A DNA stretch of 64,000 nt from an uncultured Clostridia bacterium. GTDB lineage: Bacteria > Bacillota > Clostridia > Christensenellales > Aristaeellaceae. Position 1 is the first letter of the stretch; every line of letters begins with the position of its first letter. Position numbers and translations under genes: made by a program. The notes under the pieces are model-generated. The model was not told the origin of the DNA, searched no databases, and was given only the letters and a program-made list of their open reading frames with translations. Location of the stretch: the NCBI GenBank assembly GCA_934632155.1, contig CAKTXZ010000007.1, positions 1 to 64,000 on the forward strand. Reading direction: 5' to 3'. Of this stretch, positions 27,398 through 34,932 are shown in pieces.

Positions 27398-30300
27398 TTG
27401 AGCAACTATGATTCCCAATATAATCAAAAGGTAAACCGCGTTGCACAGCAGGCCGTGAAGAGCATTTCCGCGCAGGATACGCCCGCGCAGGAGGTTGTGC
27501 CTGCGCCGCCTGTGCGTCACCGCCGCAGCGACCGCTATAAAGCGGAGGGCCGCGCCGCCGCGGAGGAGAGCTTCGCGCCCCGCCGCGCGCCCTCGCCCTA
27601 TGCGCCTCAGCCGCAGGAGGCCGAGGAAGCGACGCAGTGGGTGCGCCGCACGCCGCCGGCCGCGCCCGGCATGCCGCAGGAGGGGGACGGGCACGCCGAC
27701 GCGTTCGGCCATGACGCCGACCGGCAGTCCTTCATGCGCCGTCCCGTCGCGCTGGAAAACGAATATGACGACGAAGAGGACGAGCGGGAGGGCGGCGGAC
27801 GGGCGCTGCGCGTAGCGCTTATTGTGCTGCTGGCGTTGGCGATGATTTGCGCCGCGCTGTATTTCGTGCCCAGCGCCGGGCCGCTCAATCCGCTCAAGAA
27901 CGCGGTTATGGGCGCGGTGAACAGCGTGAAGCAGATGATCCTTCCCGAAAAGAAGGAGCCCGCCGCCGTGCTGAGCTTCCAATCCGTTACCGACGCCTGC
28001 GCGACCAACAGCCGCGTGGTCTTCCAGCTGACCACCAACCAAAGCGCCGACGGCGTGCGACTTGAGGACGCGGCGGGCAACGAAATACCCGGCACGGTCA
28101 GTCTGGTGAACAGCGAGGATGAAAACAACAAGGTCTGGGCGATCACCACGACCTTTACCGAGCCCTTTACGGGCAATGTGTATGCCGCCGTGAAGGAAGG
28201 CAGCGACTGGACGCGTTCGCCCATGTGGGTCGCCCTGACGGTGACGGAGCCCACGACCGTGCCTACGCAGGCGCCCGCGCCTACGCAAGCGCCTGTGCCT
28301 ACGCAGGCGCCCGCGCCTACGCAAGCGCCCGCGCCCACGCAGTCGGCTTCCGTCGCTTTGCCGCCCGTCGTCGCGGAAACGCAGGCGCCCACGCAAGCGC
28401 CCGCGCCTACGCAGGAGCCCGTCGCCCAAACGCCTGCGCCCGTTGCGGCGCTTGCGCCCGAGGTCGTTTCCTTCCGCCGCATTTCGGGCGAAAGGGCATA
28501 TGAAGAGGTCGTCTTCGAATTGGTTGTGGACGGCGCGGCCGAGGAAGTGGGCCTGCAGGACTGGGCGGGCGACGTAATCCCCGCCAAGGCGGAGGACATT
28601 TCCGCGCCGGGCGACGCGTACGTTACGTGGCGCGTTACCGCCGTTTTTGACTACACCGGCGAGACGGAGGTCTATCCCGCCGTGCGCTTTGAGGGCGAAT
28701 GGATCGTTGCGGATAGCTTTGAGACGATTTCGCTGTCTGCCGGCGACGAGCCGCTCATGACGCCCTTCCCCGTGCAGGGCGGCGACACGCAGGAAACGCC
28801 CGCGTCGCAGCCCTTTACCGCCCCCACCAACGTGCCCGTGCCCACGTGGGCGGCGCAGCCCCTTGCACAGCCCGGCGGCAACGGCGACGACTGGGGCGAC
28901 ATTGTGGACGAGCCGACGGCGGAGCCCGTGGACGAGCCGACGGCGGAGCCCGTGTACGCGCCGACCGACGAGCCCGTGTACAAGCCGACGGCGGAGCCGA
29001 CGGCGGAGCCTACCCCCGCGCCGACCGCCACGCCCTTCCCGCGCCTGACGGCGGAGGCCGGCGTTACGGGACTCAAGAGCACGGATACCGTGCTGATCGG
29101 CGGCAAAACGCAGAGCAATTACAGCCGCAAGGAAAGTCTGATCGCGCCCAACCCGGATGAGTACGCCTATTACGGCGTGGGCGTGCTGACCTTCCGCGGC
29201 GACAACTTCCGCCGCAACGCCGCCTTCGGCACTGCCGCCATCACGGAGGAAAAAATGTCGGTTATCTGGCAGAGCGATATCGGCTCGCTGCGAACGGCGG
29301 ATAACGGCACGCTCTACGGCGTGGGCTGGACAGGGCAGCCCGCCATCATCAAATGGACGACCGAGGTTCGCCAGATGATGAACCTCTACGAAAGCAAGAA
29401 AAACACCAAGGCGCTGCGCGAGGTGATCTTTGGCGCGCAGGACGGCAAGATCTATTTCCTTGACCTGAAGACCGGCGAGCCTACGCGCGACCCGATCAAC
29501 GTCGGCTATCCGCTCAAGGGCAGCGTCGCCGTGGAGACCTACGGCAAGCCGCTGATTGCCGTCGGGCAGGGCATTTCCAAGCTGCCCGGGAAGACAGGCG
29601 ACATCGGCCTGCACGTATACAACCTGATCGACGGCAGCAGGGCGTTCCTGATTAACGGCCGCAAGTCCGATTCCCAGAAGCAGTACACCACCAACGGCGC
29701 GTTCGACGGCACGGCGCTCTTCCTCTACAACAACGACGCCATGGTGGTCGCGGGCGAAAACGGCCTGCTGTACACCGTGGATTTGGGCAGCGATTTCCAC
29801 TATCCCAAGGCCGACGCGCCGGACGAAAAGGGAAGCCTTGCCCTCAACCGAACGGTCACCTATCTGCGCACCAAGGCGACCGCCGAAAAGGACGCGAACG
29901 TCGGCGTGGAAAGCAGCGTGGCGATGTATGACAAATACATCTACATGGCCGACACCTACGGCGTGCTGCGCTGCGTGAATTCGGACACCATGCGCACCGT
30001 CTGGGCCATTGATGTGGGCGACAACACCGACGCCGCCATTGCGCTGGACATGGACGGCGATACGGGCGTGAGCCTCTACACCGGCAATACCGCTTATTCG
30101 CGCCTTGGCAGCAAGAAGGATGTGACCATCCGCCGCGTCAACGCGCTCACGGGCGAGGAGTACTGGAGCTACAACATCAAATGTACCTATGATAAAAACC
30201 AGCTCTCCGGCTGCAAGGCCAGCCCGATCATCGGCCAGAATGATATCAGCCATTTGGCGATCTTCACAGTCAACATGGTGGAGGGCGGCGGCAGCAAAAT

Positions 30301-30586
30301 CATTGCGCTCAACAAGAGCAGCGGCACGGTTGCATGGGAAAAGAGCCTTTCCGCCAACGCCGTGTCCTCGCCCGTCGCCGTGTATGATGAGTCCGGCAGG
30401 GCGTGGGTTATTCAGGGCGATGAGGACGGCGTGCTGCACATGCTCGACGGCCAGACCGGCTCTGAGCGCAGCACCCTTGATCTGGGCGGCTCCATTCAGG
30501 GCTCGCCCGCGGTTTACAAGGATATCCTCGTCATCGGTACCTGCAGCAAGGATAACGCGAAGATGTACGGCATTCAACTGAAGTAA
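27398..30586 (+). CDS. Membrane-anchored surface protein: two Ig-like domains plus PQQ-type beta-propeller
   Basis: A 1062-residue protein. Residues 1-130 are a charged, Pro/Ala/Glu-rich cytosolic tail; the membrane segment is at about 135-157. Outside come an Ig-like unit (about 190-285), a linker of repeated APTQ (about 287-345), a second related unit (about 350-450), a linker of repeated TAEPV/DEPTAEP (about 500-548), and a large propeller with WAIDVGDNTDAAIALDMDGD and VWAID/AWEKSL blades. The start is TTG at 27398, nine bases after AAAGGAGG. It resembles envelope scaffold or sensor proteins; no catalytic residues seen. Own promoter, monocistronic. Confidence 0.8.
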   Translation: MSNYDSQYNQKVNRVAQQAVKSISAQDTPAQEVVPAPPVRHRRSDRYKAEGRAAAEESFAPRRAPSPYAPQPQEAEEATQWVRRTPPAAPGMPQEGDGHADAFGHDADRQSFMRRPVALENEYDDEEDEREGGGRALRVALIVLLALAMICAALYFVPSAGPLNPLKNAVMGAVNSVKQMILPEKKEPAAVLSFQSVTDACATNSRVVFQLTTNQSADGVRLEDAAGNEIPGTVSLVNSEDENNKVWAITTTFTEPFTGNVYAAVKEGSDWTRSPMWVALTVTEPTTVPTQAPAPTQAPVPTQAPAPTQAPAPTQSASVALPPVVAETQAPTQAPAPTQEPVAQTPAPVAALAPEVVSFRRISGERAYEEVVFELVVDGAAEEVGLQDWAGDVIPAKAEDISAPGDAYVTWRVTAVFDYTGETEVYPAVRFEGEWIVADSFETISLSAGDEPLMTPFPVQGGDTQETPASQPFTAPTNVPVPTWAAQPLAQPGGNGDDWGDIVDEPTAEPVDEPTAEPVYAPTDEPVYKPTAEPTAEPTPAPTATPFPRLTAEAGVTGLKSTDTVLIGGKTQSNYSRKESLIAPNPDEYAYYGVGVLTFRGDNFRRNAAFGTAAITEEKMSVIWQSDIGSLRTADNGTLYGVGWTGQPAIIKWTTEVRQMMNLYESKKNTKALREVIFGAQDGKIYFLDLKTGEPTRDPINVGYPLKGSVAVETYGKPLIAVGQGISKLPGKTGDIGLHVYNLIDGSRAFLINGRKSDSQKQYTTNGAFDGTALFLYNNDAMVVAGENGLLYTVDLGSDFHYPKADAPDEKGSLALNRTVTYLRTKATAEKDANVGVESSVAMYDKYIYMADTYGVLRCVNSDTMRTVWAIDVGDNTDAAIALDMDGDTGVSLYTGNTAYSRLGSKKDVTIRRVNALTGEEYWSYNIKCTYDKNQLSGCKASPIIGQNDISHLAIFTVNMVEGGGSKIIALNKSSGTVAWEKSLSANAVSSPVAVYDESGRAWVIQGDEDGVLHMLDGQTGSERSTLDLGGSIQGSPAVYKDILVIGTCSKDNAKMYGIQLK

Positions 30587-30726
30587 CCATCGCATCGGCG
30601 TTCTTCCTGTTCTTTCCGGGGCTGTTGCGGATTTTTGACCCCTCCGCAGCAGCCCCTTCTGTATGCGCTGCGCGCCGCTCCGTTGAGGGTGTTTCGCTTT
30701 TTCGGTCGTTTTCTTGCCCGCGAAGA

Positions 30727-30820
30727 AACGCCCGGAGGCCTCCGGCGGGCAGGGATTTTGCTCCGCATCCTCAATCGTCGGCTAACTCCCTGCCGTTCGC
30801 AATGCTCCTTTGGGATAGCT
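30727..30820 (+). repeat. Dispersed repeat, tandem copy 1
   Basis: The unit opens with AACGCCCGGAGGCCTCCGG, containing the perfect palindrome CCGGAGGCCTCCGG, and runs through GCTCCGCATCCTCAATCGTC and CTGCCGTTCGCAATGCTCC. Copy 2 starts 110 bases later. Confidence 0.8.
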
Positions 30821-30836
30821 TCTCTGTCCGGAAGGG

Positions 30837-30944
30837 AACGCCCGGAGGCCTCCGGCAGGCAGGGATTTTGCTCCGCATCCTCAATCGTCGGCTAGCTCCC
30901 TGCCGTTCGCAATGCTCCTTTTCGGATGATTCCTCCGCCTCGCT
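30837..30944 (+). repeat. Dispersed repeat, tandem copy 2
   Basis: Near-identical to copy 1 for about 85 bases, then continuing into TTCGGATGATTCCTCCGCC. That tail is also found in the inverted copy at window positions 1-93, so this is the fuller version of the unit. Confidence 0.8.
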
Positions 30945-31031
30945 TTATCCGCCACAGGCGGCGCTTCGGCTCTGTCACCCTGCACGGTCAATTGCTGACA
31001 CGCTTATCGCCGTGCGGATTGCTACGTTCCC

Positions 31032-31103
31032 TTTGGGATAGCTTTTCTGCCCGTCAAGGAACGCCCGGAGGCCTCCGGCGGGCAGGGATTTCATCCCTGC
31101 ACC
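31032..31103 (+). repeat. Dispersed repeat, partial copy 3
   Basis: It carries the leader TTTGGGATAGCTT-TCTG seen at 30809-30836 and the palindromic CCGGAGGCCTCCGG plus GGGCAGGGATTT, then diverges to CATCCCTGCACCC. A truncated or recombined unit. Confidence 0.72.
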
Positions 31104-31190
31104 CAGTAGCGGACAAAGTTGCGCAATAGAACAAAACAGCATGCCGCTATGAATTGGGTTTACAGCCTGAATTCGTGAAATATACACAAG

Positions 31191-31318
31191 CCCGTGTGCG
31201 GGGCGGCGAACGCCGCCAACCGGATTTTCAATGAAAATCCGGGCAAAACGAAAAAGGCTGACCGAAGGGAAAAAGCATTTTCCCTCGGCAGCCTTTTCGT
31301 TTGCATACCGCACACGGG
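31191..31318. ncRNA. Cloverleaf-like inverted-repeat element (possible structured RNA or miniature mobile element)
   Basis: An 11-base outer stem (CCCGTGTGCGG, 31191-31201, with CCGCACACGGG, 31308-31318) encloses three consecutive hairpins. Hairpin 1: GGCGGCG/CGCCGCC (31202-31217). Hairpin 2: CCGGATTTTCA/TGAAAATCCGG (31220-31242). Hairpin 3: a stem of 25 pairs at 31246-31302 with an AGCA loop and single bulged A bases at 31255, 31261 and 31266. The pairing is read directly. What it does is unknown; the structure would fold as RNA from either strand or extrude as DNA. Confidence 0.55.
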
Positions 31319-31652
31319 GAATTTGACGTGCGCAAAGTTATCCTGCGTATACAGAATACTTTGTGCATGTTGGGCGATTCTGCGTGCAAAAATTGATTGT
31401 TTCCGAATCAATTGTTTTCGGGAATTGTGTCGGATTGTCGCTCAGCGGATGCTTCTGCGGTTCGCCGTAAAAGACGCGTGCGATGGCCAATAGAAAGCCT
31501 CAGGCTTTGTGTGCTCATGCGGCACGGAAACATTGCTTGGGCGATAGTAGACTTTGGGCGGCAGCGCGTGGATATCATGCAGAGGCTGCCCAAAAGTCCT
31601 TCGGCGCGTTCACGTGTCGCATCATGCAGAAAGGATAGAAAAACGTGCTGCA

Positions 31653-31796
31653 TCGCGCAGAAACGATCGGCTTTCCTTATCCTGCACCATTGCGTACTGG
31701 GTCAAGGGGCGAAGTCCCTTGCCGGGGTGCGGGGCGGGAGCCCCGCAAGCGCGGCGTATCGCGCAGAAGCAATTGGCTTTCCTTATCCCGCACGCA
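31653..31796 (+). repeat. Direct repeat pair flanking a GC hairpin
   Basis: A unit containing GGCTTTCCTTATCC-GCAC and preceded by TCGCGCAGAA occurs at 31653-31690 and again at 31759-31796, about 106 bases apart. Between them lies the element described at 31718. Confidence 0.6.
31718..31766 (+). repeat. GC-rich dispersed repeat, copy 1
   Basis: A 49-base unit starting CTTGCCGGGG, with the internal hairpin GCGGGGC/GCCCCGC, nearly identical to 33361-33409. Confidence 0.7.
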
Positions 31797-31925
31797 AGAT
31801 AAGGGGTGCGAAGCAGGGGCAACGGAAAGCATGGCGCGCATGTATCATGGCCATGCCGCAGCATTCGGATGGAGCGCGAACGGTGATTTTTCCGTTATCG
31901 CGCGCTGCATTTGCGCGGTACTGCC

Positions 31926-33119
31926 TTAAAAAATCCCGAGAAATTTTGGAATTTTCGGTATGGTTTCGTACTGTGTATCTCCGCATCCCTCGCAATGGCG
32001 GCGGCGTTCGCCCTCATGTTCCTTGGTAGCCTCAGTCAGAATCTGCCATTCGGTATACCGGTGCCCCAATGCAGGCTGGGTTTCGCTCTGCAGTACGGCG
32101 CCGCAGACGGTGCATTGCTTTTCCCGCAGACCGGATTGCAGGCAGGCCGCTTCGCGAACGGTTTTCCATTCGCCGATTTTATGCCCTGCCGCCGGAATTG
32201 CTTCGCTGTCCAGTATAGCGCCGCAATCTGCGCAAAGCTTCAGGCGCTGCCCGCTCGCCGTGCAGGTAGGCTTTGATTCCTCCACCCATTTTCCATGATG
32301 ATCTGTAATGGGCAGCTCTTCGGAGGAGAGAATTTCATTGCATACCGTGCATTGCGTTACCCGAAGACCGGTTGACAGGCAAGTGGCCTCGCGCGCAACC
32401 GTCGCTTTTCCGGGACGATGGCCGACCGGCGGGATGCTTTCCGCCGCGAGCACCTCGCCGCATACGCTGCAATACTGCACGGAGCGCCCGGAATCCGCGC
32501 AGCTCTCGGCCGCTTCGGTTTTCCATGCGCCGGGCTGATGCCCCAATGCGGGGATGTCCGTATATTCGCAGGGCTGATTGCAAAGGGTGCAATAGGTCGC
32601 CAGCTTGCCCGGCTCCGTGCAGGTCGGTTCCTGCGTCGTCCTCTGCAGCTTGCCGATTTGGTGACGCCGGCTGTTGCAGATGGAAAACTGGAACTTTGGC
32701 GAGTATGCGTTGAACAGGCCGGTAAAGCACAGATAGATTATTTCACCGCGTGAAACTTCGAAGGAACTGACTGCGTAAGCGCTTGGCGAGACGCGGATGC
32801 TTTTTAATTCGCCATCCGTTGCATTGCTTTTGAAATAATTTCGTCCATCTACAACATTGTAATACACACAGTCAAAATCTGCGCCACCCGTACATTCTAC
32901 GGTGAGAAAACAGGTGTCGTCTTCCTCGCACTCGAATTTGTACCACGTACCTTCGCCTTTACCAGTTACAGCGTATTGTTTACCCATGTTCGCATCCGTT
33001 AGCAGCGCGGCTTTTCCCCGGCTTGTGCCATAGGCGGGCGCCTTTTCTGCGCACAGCGCGGCGGCAGGCAGCAGCAGGACAATCAGACAGAACAGGCACA
33101 AGACTTGCTTCTTTCGCAT
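31926..33119 (-). CDS. Secreted protein with tandem Cys-pair repeats, function unknown
   Basis: A 397-residue protein with a signal peptide (about 1-24). An N-terminal domain (25-150) has YKFECEEDDTCFLTVEC and may be a pre-peptidase-like beta sandwich. Then come about five to six repeats of some 40 residues with CxxC(G/N)xxLxxExIPxxGHxxGxW, each carrying a CxxC pair, as in CTVCGAVLQSETQPALGH. The repeats resemble Cys4/His zinc-ribbon-like or disulfide modules of gut-bacterial surface proteins. The ATG has AAGGGG upstream and its own promoter at 33186-33158. The last residues, KIPKFLGIF, are not an LPxTG anchor. It appears less GC-rich than its neighbours. Confidence 0.75.
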   Translation of the reverse strand: MRKKQVLCLFCLIVLLLPAAALCAEKAPAYGTSRGKAALLTDANMGKQYAVTGKGEGTWYKFECEEDDTCFLTVECTGGADFDCVYYNVVDGRNYFKSNATDGELKSIRVSPSAYAVSSFEVSRGEIIYLCFTGLFNAYSPKFQFSICNSRRHQIGKLQRTTQEPTCTEPGKLATYCTLCNQPCEYTDIPALGHQPGAWKTEAAESCADSGRSVQYCSVCGEVLAAESIPPVGHRPGKATVAREATCLSTGLRVTQCTVCNEILSSEELPITDHHGKWVEESKPTCTASGQRLKLCADCGAILDSEAIPAAGHKIGEWKTVREAACLQSGLREKQCTVCGAVLQSETQPALGHRYTEWQILTEATKEHEGERRRHCEGCGDTQYETIPKIPKFLGIF

Positions 33120-33157
33120 GATTACAATCCCCTTTCGAAATGCTGTATCTCAGGCTT

Positions 33158-33186
33158 ATCATAAGGCTTGATAGGAATATTGTCAA
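33158..33186 (-). promoter_or_regulatory. Promoter of the Cys-repeat protein gene
   Basis: On the minus strand: TTGACA (33186-33181), a 17-base spacer, TATGAT (33163-33158). Near-consensus. Confidence 0.84.
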
Positions 33187-33360
33187 GAATTTAATGACAG
33201 CAATTACAAATAGTTACATATTAAGGACGGTAATAATCCGTTTGCGGCATATTTCCATGACTTTGAAAACGATATGCCGCGTGGATGACCGGAGCCCGCC
33301 GGCAGGCAGGGGGGCTCCCATCAGCAGTCGTCGGCATGCGCTCTGTTACTTGTTGCGCTC

Positions 33361-33409
33361 CTTGCCGGGGCGCGGGGCGGGAGCCCCGCAAGCGCGGCGC
33401 ATCGCGCAA
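33361..33409 (+). repeat. GC-rich dispersed repeat, copy 2
   Basis: A second copy of the 49-base unit at 31718-31766, starting CTTGCCGGGG. The two copies lie on either side of the Cys-repeat gene in the same orientation, so recombination between them could delete it. Confidence 0.7.
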
Positions 33410-33528
33410 GCCGCTGTTTCCGATGCAGGCGACAGATTTTGACGCATGCTTTGCGCGCGGCGGACATAGATATAGGCGCAGGGAGCATGAAAGGCGACAT
33501 GCCAAATGAAATGAGAGGTGCGAAAAGA

Positions 33529-34572
33529 ATGAAATGGAAATGGAATTGGAAGATCAAGCGCGTGGATGTGGAGCGCATATTGATTTTATGCGCCTCCGCG
33601 TTGGTGGTGGCGCTGGCGCTGCGGCAGGATCAGGTAGCGGATACGCATAACGCGCAGGGGCAGACGAATATCCCTGTCACGGCGGAGAGCGGCGTGACGC
33701 CGGCGACGGAAACGCAGTCGACGCGGGTGTATTATCAGGACGGCGAGGGATACCTTGTGCCAATCACGCGGCAGATTGCTAAGACGGACGGCGTGGCGCG
33801 GGCAACGCTGGCGTGCATGGTTGCTTCGGCGGAGAATGACTTGGCGGCGGCGAAAATGGGGCTGAAAACCACCCTGCCTGAGGGCACGAGGATTGATCTG
33901 GACATTGCGGACGGCCGGGCGCGGGTGGATTTGTCCAAGGAGGCGCTGGGCTGCACAAGCGCGGAGCAGGAAACGCTGATGGTGCAGTCGGTGGTGCAGA
34001 CGCTGTGCGACTTTGACTCGGTTCAGGAGGTTTCCTTCCTGTTTGACGGGCAGAAGCGGAGCAAGCTGACCTACGGCATGGACGTATCGGGCGTGTTTTC
34101 GGGCGGCTGCGTGAATATGGAAAGCGTGGAGACCATGGCGACGGCGGGCACGTCGCGGGTGCAATTGTATTTCCCGGCCGCGTCGGGGCGTATGCTGGTG
34201 CCGGTTACGCGCACCGTGTTTTCAGACGCGGATGTGACCACCGCGATTCTGGAGCTGGCCAAGGGGCCCAGGCAGGATAGCGGCCTGACCGCGCCGCTGC
34301 CGAAGGACTGCGGCCTGCTGGGCGTCAGCATGAAAAACGGCGTGGTGACCGTGAATTTCACCAAGGAATTCATTGCCGCCGCCGAGGCCGAAAACGGCAT
34401 TCAAACGCTGCGCGCCGTAATGTTCACCGCCGCGCAGTTTCCCGGCGTTAAGCAGGTGAAGATCGCGGTGGAGGGCAAGGAATATCAGCCGCCCGCGGCG
34501 GCGCAGAGCACCTTCATCAATCAGGACAGCGATATTATCACCTATTACCCCGGCGTAATCGAAATGGATTAA
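33529..34572 (+). CDS. gerM: GerM-like sporulation/germination protein with two GerMN domains
   Basis: A 347-residue protein with an N-terminal membrane anchor (about 17-35) and two tandem GerMN domains (about 65-185 and 205-320). The domains show the pairs VYYQDGEGYLVPITRQI / LYFPAASGRMLVPVTRTV and TRIDLDIADGRARVDLSKE / GVSMKNGVVTVNFTKEF. In Bacillus, GerM acts in the spore mother cell/forespore channel and in germination. The start is chosen at 33529, with GAGAGGTG upstream; earlier in-frame ATGs at 33487 and 33499 are possible. Not a lipoprotein: no lipobox Cys at the right place. Confidence 0.82.
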   Translation: MKWKWNWKIKRVDVERILILCASALVVALALRQDQVADTHNAQGQTNIPVTAESGVTPATETQSTRVYYQDGEGYLVPITRQIAKTDGVARATLACMVASAENDLAAAKMGLKTTLPEGTRIDLDIADGRARVDLSKEALGCTSAEQETLMVQSVVQTLCDFDSVQEVSFLFDGQKRSKLTYGMDVSGVFSGGCVNMESVETMATAGTSRVQLYFPAASGRMLVPVTRTVFSDADVTTAILELAKGPRQDSGLTAPLPKDCGLLGVSMKNGVVTVNFTKEFIAAAEAENGIQTLRAVMFTAAQFPGVKQVKIAVEGKEYQPPAAAQSTFINQDSDIITYYPGVIEMD

Positions 34573-34641
34573 CGCTTCCGGGAAAGCGCAGGGGGCGGGA
34601 AGAGATTCCCGCGGGCGGCTGCGAAAACTGCAAAAACGCGT

Positions 34642-34690
34642 GCGCTCCGGCGGCTGCAGGGCTTGCGGCAGGCCGGAGCGCCGCTGCTTT
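34642..34690 (+). terminator. Probable terminator after gerM
   Basis: GCGCTCCGG (34642-34650) pairs with CCGGAGCGC (34673-34681), followed by CGCTGCTTTT. The T-run is short and offset. Confidence 0.5.
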
Positions 34691-34763
34691 TCAGAATCGC
34701 GTTTCAGACCGCCCCTGTTTGTGCGTTTTTGGACAAAAACTGAAAAATGTCCGCGCGCGCCAC

Positions 34764-34792
34764 TTGAGCGGCAGGAGAAATGCCGCTATAAT
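34764..34792 (+). promoter_or_regulatory. Promoter of the MMPL transporter gene
   Basis: TTGAGC, a 17-base spacer, TATAAT. Confidence 0.78.
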
Positions 34793-34932
34793 AAAATGAT
34801 TCCAGCGCGCGCCTTGAAGCGTGCCGGCTGTTTTTTTCGGCGCTTTTGCGTCGGCAGGCCTTGCGCTGCGGGAAAAGCCGCTCGGGCGCGCGGCCGCGTT
34901 GGAGGCACACGCTAAAGATGGAGGGAATGCAA

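Larger units (their letters stand above)
30587..31925. other. Long non-coding, repeat-rich stretch
   Basis: About 1.34 kb without a credible gene. Open frames exist but none has a ribosome site with a protein-like product, and they run through the repeats. It holds a tandem repeat family (30727-31103), a cloverleaf-like inverted-repeat element (31191-31318), and short direct repeats (31653-31796). No clear rho-independent terminator for the upstream propeller gene was recognised close to its stop codon. Confidence 0.6.
33120..33528. other. Gap between the Cys-repeat gene and gerM
   Basis: A 409-base gap holding a leftward promoter and the GC-rich repeat copy 2. The sequence just before gerM has several in-frame ATGs but no clear housekeeping promoter. 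Confidence 0.55.
34573..34932. other. Gap with hairpin and MMPL promoter
   Basis: A 360-base gap carrying the GC-rich gerM terminator hairpin and the promoter for the MMPL gene with a leader of about 140 bases. Nothing else recognised. Confidence 0.55.

Noticed and set aside
28251..29030. Short regular DNA repeats that could suggest a CRISPR or satellite array
   Set aside because: They encode the PTQA and TAEPV linkers of the propeller protein in frame; there are no unique spacers.
31397..32029. 210-codon rightward frame in the repeat region
   Set aside because: Runs through direct repeats and into the opposite-strand Cys-repeat gene; no ribosome site.
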